The notes under the pieces: model-generated
What the model was told of the DNA's origin: nothing
Databases searched by the model: none
Seen by the model: only the letters and a program-made list of their open reading frames with translations
From: Streptomyces sp. NBRC 110028
GTDB taxonomy: Bacteria; Actinomycetota; Actinomycetes; Streptomycetales; Streptomycetaceae
Reading direction: 5' to 3'
Length of the DNA: 64,000 bases
NCBI RefSeq assembly: GCF_001417735.1
Contig: NZ_BBUZ01000033.1
Location: 62,001-126,000, forward strand
Position numbers and translations under genes: made by a program
Shown here: piece after piece, positions 8,882 through 16,613 of the stretch
How the letters are laid out: each line of letters begins with the position of its first letter
How positions within the stretch are numbered: position 1 is the stretch's first letter

Positions 8882-10258
8882 GTGGAACGTTCCCCTGGTG
8901 TTTTCGCACCGCAGTGGCGGCTCACCAGCATCGGTATCGCCGTGTCCATCAGCTTGTTCGCGTTCGAGGGTCTGGCGGTCGCGACCGCAATGCCCTCGGC
9001 GGTGCGCGAGCTGCGCGGGCTCGCCTTCTTCGGCTGGGCCTACAGCGCTTTCTTGGTCATGAACCTGGTGGGCCTCGGCGCGGCGGGCCAGTGGTGCGAC
9101 CGCGTCGGTCCGCGCAAACCGCTGCTCACCGGCATCGCCGTGTTCACCGTCGGACTGCTGGTGGCGGGAACCGCTGTGAACATGGCGTTGTTCGTCCTGG
9201 GCAGGGGCGCGCAGGGGATCGGCGTCGGGCTGGCCTCGACAGCGGTGTTCAAGATCGTGGCCACCGCCTACCCGCCGGAACTGCGCCCCCGGGCACTGGC
9301 CATCATCTCCGCGGCCTACGTCGTGCCGGCACTGGTCGGGCCGGTCCTCTCGGGCACGATCACCGCGCACGCCGGGTGGCGCTGGGTGTTCCTCGGCCTG
9401 GTACCGCTGGCGCTGGCCTGTGCGGGGGCGCTGCTCCCCGCCCTGCGCACGTCGGACGCGCCCGGTAGCGCCCCGGCGGGCGGGGTCCGCAAGCCCCTGT
9501 TCGCGCTGCTCGCCGGGGGTGGAGTCGTCGTGCTCCAGTCGGGGGGCAACGCCGTCGTCGCCGGGCGGACGCCGCTGGCCGTGCTCCTGCTGGGAGTGGG
9601 TCTGCTGGCGCTGGTGGCGGGGCTGCGGGAGCTCCTGCCCCGGGGGGCGGCACGACTGCGCAGGGGGGTACCCGCCGTGATCGCGGTGCGCGGCCTGCTG
9701 GCGGGGGCGTTCTACGCCGTGGAGTCCGTCGTGCCGTTGACCCTCGCCACGCTCCACGGCTTCGGGACTGCGGCTGCGGGCCTGCCCCTGCTCGCGGGAT
9801 CCATCGGCTGGTGGGCCGGGGCCCAGGCGCAGGGCCGGATCACCAGGATGACGAGGTCGTCGCTGCTTCGCTGGGGTCTCATCGCCCTGGCGTGCTGCTT
9901 CGTGGGCATGACGGCCCTGTGTCTCGAGGGGGCTCCGGGGTGGCCGGTGTACCTGCTGTGGATCGTGGGCGGACTGGGCATGGGGGTGTGCGTTCCCACC
10001 ACCGGTGTACTCGTCCTCGAACAGTCCGCCGAGGACGAGACGGGAGCGAACTCGTCGGCGCTACAGATCAGTGACGTGACCGCGGCCGGACTGGGCACGA
10101 GTGTGGCCGGACTACTCGTCGGCGCCACCGAGGCCGGGCACCTGGGGTTCGGCGTCGGGATGGGGGTGCTCGGCCTGGTGGCCACGGCCGTCTGCGCCGC
10201 CACGGCGATGGGTGCCTCGCGCACCGCCCCCGCGAGGGAGAGTGCCGCTGCGGGCTGA
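8882..10258 (+). CDS. MFS transporter, probable export/self-resistance pump
   Basis: This roughly 458-residue integral membrane protein has repeated hydrophobic segments consistent with 12-14 helices. It carries the MFS loop motif (GQWCDRVGPRKPL, between helices 2 and 3) and a GPVLSG motif in helix 5, which is typical of drug:proton antiporters. The start is uncertain. GTG 8882 has a GAGGAG tract only 3 bases upstream, and TTG 8867 is an alternative. Its place between biosynthetic genes and an ABC-F resistance gene suggests export of the cluster product. Confidence 0.88.
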   Translation: MERSPGVFAPQWRLTSIGIAVSISLFAFEGLAVATAMPSAVRELRGLAFFGWAYSAFLVMNLVGLGAAGQWCDRVGPRKPLLTGIAVFTVGLLVAGTAVNMALFVLGRGAQGIGVGLASTAVFKIVATAYPPELRPRALAIISAAYVVPALVGPVLSGTITAHAGWRWVFLGLVPLALACAGALLPALRTSDAPGSAPAGGVRKPLFALLAGGGVVVLQSGGNAVVAGRTPLAVLLLGVGLLALVAGLRELLPRGAARLRRGVPAVIAVRGLLAGAFYAVESVVPLTLATLHGFGTAAAGLPLLAGSIGWWAGAQAQGRITRMTRSSLLRWGLIALACCFVGMTALCLEGAPGWPVYLLWIVGGLGMGVCVPTTGVLVLEQSAEDETGANSSALQISDVTAAGLGTSVAGLLVGATEAGHLGFGVGMGVLGLVATAVCAATAMGASRTAPARESAAAG

Positions 10259-10307
10259 GCCGTACGGGACCCGGGCCCACCAAGAATCGGCTGGCGTGTC
10301 TCGGCAG

Positions 10308-10352
10308 TAGGTTGCTAGCATGACGCGCATGTCTACTCCGCGTGTTTCCTAG
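10308..10352 (+). promoter_or_regulatory. Possible leader peptide and -10 element upstream of the ABC-F gene
   Basis: A ten-codon ORF, MTRMSTPRVS, runs from ATG 10320 to TAG 10352, 57 bases ahead of the ABC-F start. A TAGGTT hexamer at 10308-10313 lies 6 bases before the ATG, which fits a leaderless transcript. No good -35 is visible. ABC-F resistance genes in other bacteria are known to be controlled by antibiotic-induced ribosome stalling on short leader ORFs. A similar role here is inference from position and size. The sequence 10353-10409 has only weak potential hairpins around CTTCAGGAAG. Confidence 0.45.
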
Positions 10353-10409
10353 CGACCGATCCCGCCTCATGGGACAGGTCTGCCTTCAGGAAGCCACGGA
10401 GAGTATTCA

Positions 10410-12011
10410 TTGATTACAGTTTCTCGTGTGGATGTGCGTGTCGGTGCACGTCTGCTGCTGTCGGACGTCGACTTCCACATCTCCCCCGGCGACCGGGTCG
10501 CCCTCGTCGGGCGCAACGGAGCGGGCAAGACGACGCTCATGCGCACGATCGCGGGTGAGCTGCGGCCCGCCGCCGGGACCATCAAGGCGACCGGACCGGT
10601 CGGGTACCTCGCACAGGACCCCCGCGGAGCCGACCAGAACCAGACGGTCATGGACCGGGTCCTGGCCGCCCGTGGCCTGGACCGGGTCACGGCCGCGATG
10701 CGCGCCGCGGAGACCGCCATGGCCGAAGCCCGGTCCGACGCCGAGCGGGACCGGGCCATGCGCGCCTACACCAGGGCGCAGGACGAGTTCGACGTCCTTG
10801 GGGGATACGCGGCCGAGGCCGGCGCCGCACAGGTGACCGCGGGCGTCGGGCTGCCCGACCGGGTACTGACTCAGCGGCTCGGCGAACTGTCCGGCGGGCA
10901 GCGCCGACGGGTGGAGTTGGCGAGAATCCTCTTCGCCGAGCAGGACACGCTGCTGCTCGATGAACCGACCAACCACCTCGACGCGGACTCCATCGCCTGG
11001 CTGCGCACCTTCCTGTCGGGGTTCCCCGGCGGTCTCCTGATGATCAGTCACGACATTGATCTGATCGCGGCCGTGGCGAACCGGGTCGTCCACGTCGACG
11101 CCGAACGGCTCGCGATCGAGGTGTACAACACCGGTTGGCGGCGCTACCAGGCCGACCGTGAGGCCGCCGAGCGCAGGAGAGCCAGGGAGCGTACCAACGC
11201 CGAACGCAAGGCGGCGGCGCTGCGCGCGCAGGCTGAGAAGATGCGCTCACACGTGGCGACAGCGGTGGCCGCGCGGAACATGGTCCGGCGTGCGGACACC
11301 ATGCTGAGGGAACTGGAGCCGGCACGCAGGGCCGAACGCGTGGCCCGGGTGCGGCTGCCCACCCCGGACCCCTGCGGGCGCATCCCGCTGGCGGCGGTCG
11401 GCTTGACCAAGTCGTACGGCGAGCACACGGTCTTCAACGGGATCGACCTGGCCGTCGACCGGGGCAGCCGCCTGGTCGTGCTGGGGCTCAACGGTGCGGG
11501 CAAGACCACACTGTTACGCGTCCTGGCAGGTGAGGAGCGGCCCGACCGGGGACGGGTGGTGCCGGGATACAACCTGCGTCTGGGGTACTTCGCCCAGGAG
11601 CACGACACGCTCGATCCCGCCGCGACGGTGTTCCAGACGCTGTCGTCCGCGGCCCCGGGACTGGCCGACGGCGAGGTGCGACAGGTGCTGGGCGCGTTCC
11701 TGTTCCGAGGCGACGACGCCGACAAGCCCACCGGTGTGCTCTCCGGCGGCGAGAAGACCCGGCTGGCGCTGGCGTGTCTCATCCACTCCGGCGCGAACGT
11801 GCTGCTGCTCGACGAACCCACGAACAATCTGGACCCGGTCTCCCGCGACGAGGTCCTGGCCGCCGTGGGCGACTATCCGGGCGCGGTCGTCATGGTCACC
11901 CACGACCGCGGCGCGGTGGAGGCACTGCGCCCCGACCGGGTCCTCTTCCTCCCCGACGGGGAGGAAGACCTGTGGAGCGAGGAATACGCCGACCTGATCT
12001 CCCTGGCCTGA
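10410..12011 (+). CDS. ABC-F family ATPase, probable ribosome-protection self-resistance protein
   Basis: This 533-residue cytoplasmic protein has two ABC ATPase domains and no membrane segment. Domain 1 carries Walker A GRNGAGKTT, signature LSGGQ and Walker B LLLDEPTNHLD. Domain 2 carries GLNGAGKTT, LSGGEK and LLLDEPTNNLD. The charged linker between them (about residues 235-310, rich in Arg, Glu and Ala) is the arm that reaches the ribosomal peptidyl-transferase centre in ABC-F proteins. The start is TTG 10410 with GGAGAG 7 bases upstream. Its presence inside a biosynthetic cluster suggests the product binds the 50S subunit. Confidence 0.92.
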   Translation: MITVSRVDVRVGARLLLSDVDFHISPGDRVALVGRNGAGKTTLMRTIAGELRPAAGTIKATGPVGYLAQDPRGADQNQTVMDRVLAARGLDRVTAAMRAAETAMAEARSDAERDRAMRAYTRAQDEFDVLGGYAAEAGAAQVTAGVGLPDRVLTQRLGELSGGQRRRVELARILFAEQDTLLLDEPTNHLDADSIAWLRTFLSGFPGGLLMISHDIDLIAAVANRVVHVDAERLAIEVYNTGWRRYQADREAAERRRARERTNAERKAAALRAQAEKMRSHVATAVAARNMVRRADTMLRELEPARRAERVARVRLPTPDPCGRIPLAAVGLTKSYGEHTVFNGIDLAVDRGSRLVVLGLNGAGKTTLLRVLAGEERPDRGRVVPGYNLRLGYFAQEHDTLDPAATVFQTLSSAAPGLADGEVRQVLGAFLFRGDDADKPTGVLSGGEKTRLALACLIHSGANVLLLDEPTNNLDPVSRDEVLAAVGDYPGAVVMVTHDRGAVEALRPDRVLFLPDGEEDLWSEEYADLISLA

Positions 12012-12031
12012 CCCCGGGCACCGGCGCGCCG

Positions 12032-12111
12032 CCCGGTCCGTAAGGACCGGGCCCCTTCCGGGCCCATACCGGCACAACACCATACGGCCGTACCCGGTCC
12101 TTGCGGACCGG
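12032..12111 (+). terminator. Two near-identical hairpins after the ABC-F gene
   Basis: Two stem-loops share arm sequence. CCCGGTCC-GTAA-GGACCGGG occupies 12032-12051 and CCGGTCC-TTGC-GGACCGG occupies 12094-12111. A GGGCCC-rich segment lies between them. They have no U-tract, as is common for Streptomyces terminators. Because the arms are interchangeable, alternative pairing between the two is possible. The second hairpin ends 21 bases before the SDR start codon, so it could also affect SDR translation. Confidence 0.6.
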
Positions 12112-12132
12112 TCGATTCGCTGAGGGAGCACC

Positions 12133-12915
12133 ATGCTCGACCTGAAAGGCCGCACAGCACTGGTCACCGGTTCCTCGCGCGGAATCGGCCGCGGCATCGC
12201 CGAGCGGCTGGCGGCGGACGGCGCCCGTGTGGCCGTCCACTACGCACACGACGAACGGGCTGCCCAGGAGACCGTGGCGCACATCCGTGAACGCGGCGGA
12301 GAAGCGTTCGCCGTCGGTGCCGACCTGTCGACGGTCGCCGGGGTGGACGGCCTGCTGGCCGAGACGGGCTCCCGGTTCGCCGACGGCGGCCGGGACAGAC
12401 TCGACGTGCTGGTCAACAACGCGGGCTTCAGCACGACGTTCTTCGAGGCCACCACCCCCGAGATCTTTGACAGGCTGTTCGCGGTGAATGCCCGGGCGCC
12501 GTTCTTCCTGGTGCAGCGCGCGCTGCCGCTGCTCGCCGACGGCGGCAGGGTGGTGTCGGTGTCCTCCGCGGCGGTCCGGGTGGCGGTGGCGGACGTGGCG
12601 TACACGATGGCCAAGGCCGCGGTGGTGGCCATGAACCGGACCCTGGCGCACCTGCTGGGCGAGCGTGGCATCACGGTGAACACCGTGGCCCCCGGTGCCG
12701 TGGACACCGACCTGACCGCGGCCGAGCGACGGGAGCAGCCGGAAACCAGGCAGGTCATCATCGACATGACCGCGCTCGGCCGGATCGGCACCCCCGCCGA
12801 TGTCGCCGATGTCGTGGCGTTCCTCGCCTCGGATGACGCGAGGTGGGTCACCGGGCAGCTCATCGAGGTCAGCGGTGGCCTGTTCCTGGGGCTTCCCCCG
12901 GGTCTCGCACACTGA
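12133..12915 (+). CDS. Short-chain dehydrogenase/reductase (SDR)
   Basis: This 260-residue classical SDR uses NAD(P)H to interconvert an alcohol and a ketone. The Rossmann motif TGSSRGIG lies near residues 13-20, the NNAG motif is present, and the catalytic triad is Ser144, Tyr157 and Lys161 (YTMAK). The ATG at 12133 has GAGGGAG 5 bases upstream. It resembles 3-oxoacyl-ACP reductases, so it could reduce a carrier-bound ketone. It could instead be the cis-diol dehydrogenase that normally accompanies a Rieske dioxygenase. It is the last rightward gene before the convergent flavoprotein. Confidence 0.9.
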   Translation: MLDLKGRTALVTGSSRGIGRGIAERLAADGARVAVHYAHDERAAQETVAHIRERGGEAFAVGADLSTVAGVDGLLAETGSRFADGGRDRLDVLVNNAGFSTTFFEATTPEIFDRLFAVNARAPFFLVQRALPLLADGGRVVSVSSAAVRVAVADVAYTMAKAAVVAMNRTLAHLLGERGITVNTVAPGAVDTDLTAAERREQPETRQVIIDMTALGRIGTPADVADVVAFLASDDARWVTGQLIEVSGGLFLGLPPGLAH

Positions 12916-12957
12916 CCGCGTTTCCGCCAATGACGGAGGGGAGGAGTCCGTGTCTTC

Positions 12958-13134
12958 AGGGCGTGTTCCGAAACTGCCGCCTGCCCGTCGGCGCCTGACG
13001 CGCACGCTCGCCGCGTTGTCGGGATCGTCCGAGTACGCCCAGTACGAGGGCGAACTTCCGCCGTACGATCGCACGCACCAGGCGCCGCCGGGCCCGCCCT
13101 GCGGGCGGATGGCGCTCGTTTCGAGGCACGCCCT
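12958..13134. repeat. Small non-coding element with imperfect terminal inverted repeats (MITE-like)
   Basis: The left end GGGCGTGTTCCGAAAC (12959-12974) is an imperfect inverted copy of the right end GTTTCGAGGCACGCCC (13118-13133); 13 of 16 bases pair. The 177-bp interval encodes nothing recognisable and sits in the gap between two convergent genes. Its right end overlaps the TAG stop of the minus-strand flavoprotein gene. From memory, similar sequences bounded by GGGCGTGTT/AACACGCCC recur in many Streptomyces genomes, but I cannot search for them here. No transposase or clear target duplication is visible. Confidence 0.6.
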
Positions 13135-14341
13135 AGTGGGACTCGCCGAGCCAGCCCGCGTCCGACGGGGCATCACAGCCGACGAAGGTGTTCACGAATG
13201 CCTCAACGGCCCGCTCGTCGGCAGCGGTCCGCGTCAGGTCGTCGAGGAACTCGCCGGTGAAGGGACGCAATTCGGCCTGCTGGCAGGTGTAGGCGAAGGC
13301 CGCGAGCCGCTGCGCATCGCGGGTCGCGGAATAACCCGCCAGTGCCTCGTCGAGCCCGAGGGATCCCGAGAGCCCGGCGTCGAGGGCGTCGGCGAGCACG
13401 GCGGCGTCGGCGAAGGCGTCGGAGATGCCCTGGGCCGAGACGGGATCCTTGTGGTGGCCGGCGTCGCCGGCCAGGACCCATCCTGGGCCGTGGACGTGTC
13501 TGCGGGCATTGCGGACAGCTGCGGATCGAGGCTGCGATACCAGGTCCGCGCCGGCCAGGGCCTGCCCGACCTCGGGCACCTCTCTCAGCGACGACATGTA
13601 GAACGCATCCCGCGCCGTACGTCCCGGGGCGGGGGCCTCCTCCGGAGGGAAGACCAGCGAAACCACGGTGAGATCGCCGTTCGTCGGCCACAGGGAGATG
13701 CCGCGCCGACCGCGGAACACCACCCGCACCCCCCGTTCCGCGGCACCCCTCCAGTAGCCGTAGAGGCTGCGTGCGAGGATCCCCCTGTCCTCCAGGACCG
13801 GGGCCTTCACCAGGCGGGCAACCGTCGAGTTGCGGCCGTCGGCCCCGACGACCACGCGGGCGTGCAGGTCGACGGGCCCGTCCGGGCCGGTCCCCCGCAC
13901 CCCCGCCACCCTGCCGCCGACGACGATGAGACCGGTGACCGCGAAGCGTTCCCGCAGCCGCGCCCCCTTGGCGCGGGCCTCGGCCACCAACAGGGCATCC
14001 AACGCGGTCCGCCGGGGTGCGTAGGTCACGGCTTCCGTCCCTCCGGCCTTCGGTCCGCCCGTCACCACACGGCCCTCGAAATCGAGCGAGGCGCTTGCAA
14101 TGGGCGGGCAGCCCGTTTTCTCCAATGCTGGAACAAGGCCCCATGCACGAAGCTGTTGAACACCCGGCCACCGGATCCAGTGAGTGGATACCGTATCGGT
14201 TCCGGCTGCGTTTTGATCTACCATCTCCACCGCGTAGCCGCGTTGAGAAAGCAGCATTCCCAGTGGGGCGCCCGCGCACCTCGCACCCACGACCAAGACA
14301 TCGTAAGGGTGATCTTCCGTACCTAATTGATTAACGCTCAC
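13133..14341 (-). CDS. FAD-dependent oxidoreductase/monooxygenase
   Basis: This 402-residue flavoprotein is of the group A (PHBH-like/geranylgeranyl-reductase-like) fold. It has an N-terminal dinucleotide motif VVGARCAGAPLG, the mid-protein GADGRNS motif and the GDAGHHKDPVSAQG motif that contacts FAD ribityl phosphate. The GTG at 14341 is chosen for the AAGGAAAG site 8 bases upstream; the longer in-frame ORF begins in non-coding sequence. It runs opposite to its neighbours and shares a roughly 310-bp regulatory region with the next gene. A hydroxylation or reduction step in the same pathway is likely. Its stop codon lies at the edge of a MITE-like repeat. Confidence 0.88.
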   Translation of the reverse strand: MSVNQLGTEDHPYDVLVVGARCAGAPLGMLLSQRGYAVEMVDQNAAGTDTVSTHWIRWPGVQQLRAWGLVPALEKTGCPPIASASLDFEGRVVTGGPKAGGTEAVTYAPRRTALDALLVAEARAKGARLRERFAVTGLIVVGGRVAGVRGTGPDGPVDLHARVVVGADGRNSTVARLVKAPVLEDRGILARSLYGYWRGAAERGVRVVFRGRRGISLWPTNGDLTVVSLVFPPEEAPAPGRTARDAFYMSSLREVPEVGQALAGADLVSQPRSAAVRNARRHVHGPGWVLAGDAGHHKDPVSAQGISDAFADAAVLADALDAGLSGSLGLDEALAGYSATRDAQRLAAFAYTCQQAELRPFTGEFLDDLTRTAADERAVEAFVNTFVGCDAPSDAGWLGESH

Positions 14342-14651
14342 TAAACACTTTCCTTTCCCTACGGCAAGGCTGACTCCGGTGTTCGCGCAGCCCGCGCACC
14401 ATCGAAAGGTGACGCGGCGCAATCGTGCCTAAAACAGCAGCTCAGACGCACTGTAGAGGCAGTCGAGTGAGTGACGGGTTTCCGTCGCAGGTGACTTAAT
14501 CCCACCCCCCGGAGGGAACCGCCCCCGCCTGCGATCACAGGTACCCGTCCGGCTGCGGGCCGACACTCCGCAACATTGGCTTGGCTTAAATCATTTTACT
14601 TACTTTGATGTACTGTTGACGTCGCTCGGCGGACCAACCTAGCATCGCATT
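14342..14651. promoter_or_regulatory. Divergent promoter region; clear leaderless promoter for the rightward gene
   Basis: A textbook vegetative promoter reads -35 TTGACG (14616-14621), an 18-base spacer and -10 TAGCAT (14640-14645), followed 6 bases later by the ATG at 14652. The predicted transcript therefore starts at the A of the start codon, so the mRNA is leaderless. The preceding A/T-rich tract around 14588-14612 is unlike its surroundings and may hold the flavoprotein promoter and an operator. No other gene was seen in this stretch. Confidence 0.75.
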
Positions 14652-15533
14652 ATGGTCAGCGATTCGATGCCGCTAATTGCGGCGCGATGTCATCAGGAGA
14701 CAGATCCCGTACACCTGCTCTGTTATTTCGCCCCCGAGGTCGAACAGGAATTGACCTCCGTAGGACTCCAGCCAGGGCACATGGCGTATTTCGCCGGCCG
14801 CGCCGCTGCGCTCGGCCGCGCCTCGTCCGCCGCAGTGGCAGCCATGTTCTACAACTTCAACCCCGCTCTCGTCGCCCGCCATCTCCCCCGGGCGTGGGAC
14901 CTGGCCTCGCCGGAGTGCGTGATCGAGGCCCGTCTGACTGCCGTGGACCGCGCGTTGCGCCGCATCCTCGGCGACGAAGCGCTGGACAGCCCGGAGGTCG
15001 CCGAGGCGGCCGCACTCGCCCGAGTCGCCGCCGAGGCATGCTCTCCCGAGGGACGGCCCCTGTACGCCGCGCACGCCGACCTTCCGTGGCCCCGTGAACC
15101 GCACCTGGTGCTGTGGCACGCCATCACGCTCCTGCGCGAGCACCGGGGCGACGGCCACATCACCGCGCTGGTCGGCCACGGTGTCGGCGCCATCGCGGCG
15201 CTGGTCACCGATACCGCCACCGGCAGAAGCCTGTTCCGGGCGCAGCAGATGCGCGAGCACCGCGACTGGTCGGAACAGGAGTGGGACGCGGAGGTGACCG
15301 CGCTCACCGAATCGGGCTTCCTGGACTCCTCCGGTCAGTTGACCGAGGCGGGCAGGCGGCTGCGTTCCCGGATCGAGGACGCGACCGACGCCGCCGCGGC
15401 TCCTCCCTACCGATCCCTGGGAGCCGAACGCGCGGAACGGCTCATCGCGCTGTGCAAGCCGCTCCGTGATGCCGTGGTCGCCTCAGGCGAGCTGCCCGGC
15501 GACGACGCGGTGGACGAGCCCGCCCACGGGTGA
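14652..15533 (+). CDS. SCO6745/SalK-family protein
   Basis: This 293-residue protein matches the actinobacterial SCO6745 family (helical, winged-helix-like). Recognisable segments are HLLCYFAPEV, the conserved YFAGRAAALG and FYNFNPALVARHLP near residues 65-80, and the GHGVGAIAALV helix in the C-terminal half. Members are found beside antibiotic and electron-transfer genes but have no settled biochemical function. A leaderless promoter precedes it, so it should be transcribed as the first gene of the NRPS-side unit. It is followed by 401 bases without a gene. Confidence 0.82.
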   Translation: MVSDSMPLIAARCHQETDPVHLLCYFAPEVEQELTSVGLQPGHMAYFAGRAAALGRASSAAVAAMFYNFNPALVARHLPRAWDLASPECVIEARLTAVDRALRRILGDEALDSPEVAEAAALARVAAEACSPEGRPLYAAHADLPWPREPHLVLWHAITLLREHRGDGHITALVGHGVGAIAALVTDTATGRSLFRAQQMREHRDWSEQEWDAEVTALTESGFLDSSGQLTEAGRRLRSRIEDATDAAAAPPYRSLGAERAERLIALCKPLRDAVVASGELPGDDAVDEPAHG

Positions 15534-15934
15534 GACCGAACCCACTCCCCGTCCGCACGCACCGGGGCTCCCGCCGACCACCGGTGCCCGCCTGGGAGGA
15601 GGAATCCGCACACCACCCCGCCACACGTTGTCCACCTCACCACTTTCCGCTCGCCGTCCCGCTGCGGGTCGTGTCCGTACCGCCATTCGGACGCGACCCG
15701 CTCCAGACGCAACGCCCGGAATGAGTCGCCGGTACCCGGTCCGCCCGCCGTGCCCCGACCGACGACCCGTTGAGGTCGTCCGTTCCGTGGCAGCACGTGG
15801 AGCACAGGGTCGGGCCGTCCACCGCCAGGAGCGTCGGCATCCGACGCCGACCGGCGGGCACCACCTGCGGCCCCGTACCCCGCCACGCGACCAACCCCAG
15901 CGGATCCAAACGACTCACGCAGTGGAAGTGATCT
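15534..15934. other. Gene-free stretch before the cupin gene
   Basis: No ORF with a ribosome site and family resemblance was found on either strand. A 67-codon Cys-containing ORF on the minus strand (MPTLLAVDGP...) was considered and rejected. The interval may carry the promoter for the cupin-NRPS genes. No clear -35/-10 pair was seen. Confidence 0.4.
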
Positions 15935-16534
15935 ATGGACGTCACCACACTCATCGACGCGGTCGCACGGATCAAGAGTCAGGCCGACGAACTCACACAA
16001 CAGCAGATCGTCGACAGCCTCTCCCGCACGCTCGCGGAGTTCACCACCTCGGCGGAGAACCAAGTCTTCGCCGAGGCGTACAGCCCGAGCGGGAACTACA
16101 CGCGACTGCTGCTGAACGACCCACAGGAGCCCTATCAGATCGTCCTCGTGTTCTGGGGGCCGGGACGGGGGAGCCCGATACACGACCACGACGACACGAT
16201 CGGCGCGGTCAGCGCGCTCACCGGTACGGCGAAGGAGATCAAATACATCGTCACCCGGTGCGCGGGAGAACAGGTCAAGCTCACCCAGGGCGACGAGTTC
16301 ACCATCGCGCCCGGCCGGGTCACCCCGATCCTGCCCGAGGACGACAAGCAACTGCACCTGATGGTCAACGAGGAGACACGCTGGGCGGCCACCGTCCACG
16401 TCTATCTCACCGCCATCCACCGATACCGGCAGTACGAGCCCGCGCCGGACGGCTTGTTCCGCACGGCCGAGATCTCGCTGTGGTTCGACGAGTGCGGAGT
16501 CGGGCGCAGGATGCCCGCGAGCACCCGCTCCTGA
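15935..16534 (+). CDS. Cysteine dioxygenase-like cupin
   Basis: This 199-residue thiol dioxygenase of the cupin superfamily uses non-haem iron to oxidise a thiol to a sulfinic acid. The three-His iron site is visible: His83 and His85 in GSPIHDHDD (cupin motif 1) and His141 in QLHLMVN (cupin motif 2). The TVHVYL strand is typical of bacterial cysteine dioxygenases. It lies 79 bases upstream of the A-T didomain gene, so I infer that it supplies or modifies the amino-acid building block, for example by converting cysteine to cysteine sulfinate. Another thiol substrate cannot be excluded. Confidence 0.85.
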   Translation: MDVTTLIDAVARIKSQADELTQQQIVDSLSRTLAEFTTSAENQVFAEAYSPSGNYTRLLLNDPQEPYQIVLVFWGPGRGSPIHDHDDTIGAVSALTGTAKEIKYIVTRCAGEQVKLTQGDEFTIAPGRVTPILPEDDKQLHLMVNEETRWAATVHVYLTAIHRYRQYEPAPDGLFRTAEISLWFDECGVGRRMPASTRS

Positions 16535-16613
16535 CCCCGCCGGGCTACACCTCCCGGCCGCCCGGGGCGCGCCACGCCCACCGTGCGCGTCCGGTCCCGA
16601 GGAAAAGGGGGTA

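Noticed and set aside
15637..15837. 67-codon minus-strand ORF with a CSTCC segment that might look like a peptide precursor
   Set aside because: It has no ribosome site, no modifying enzyme nearby, and composition similar to neighbouring non-coding frames.
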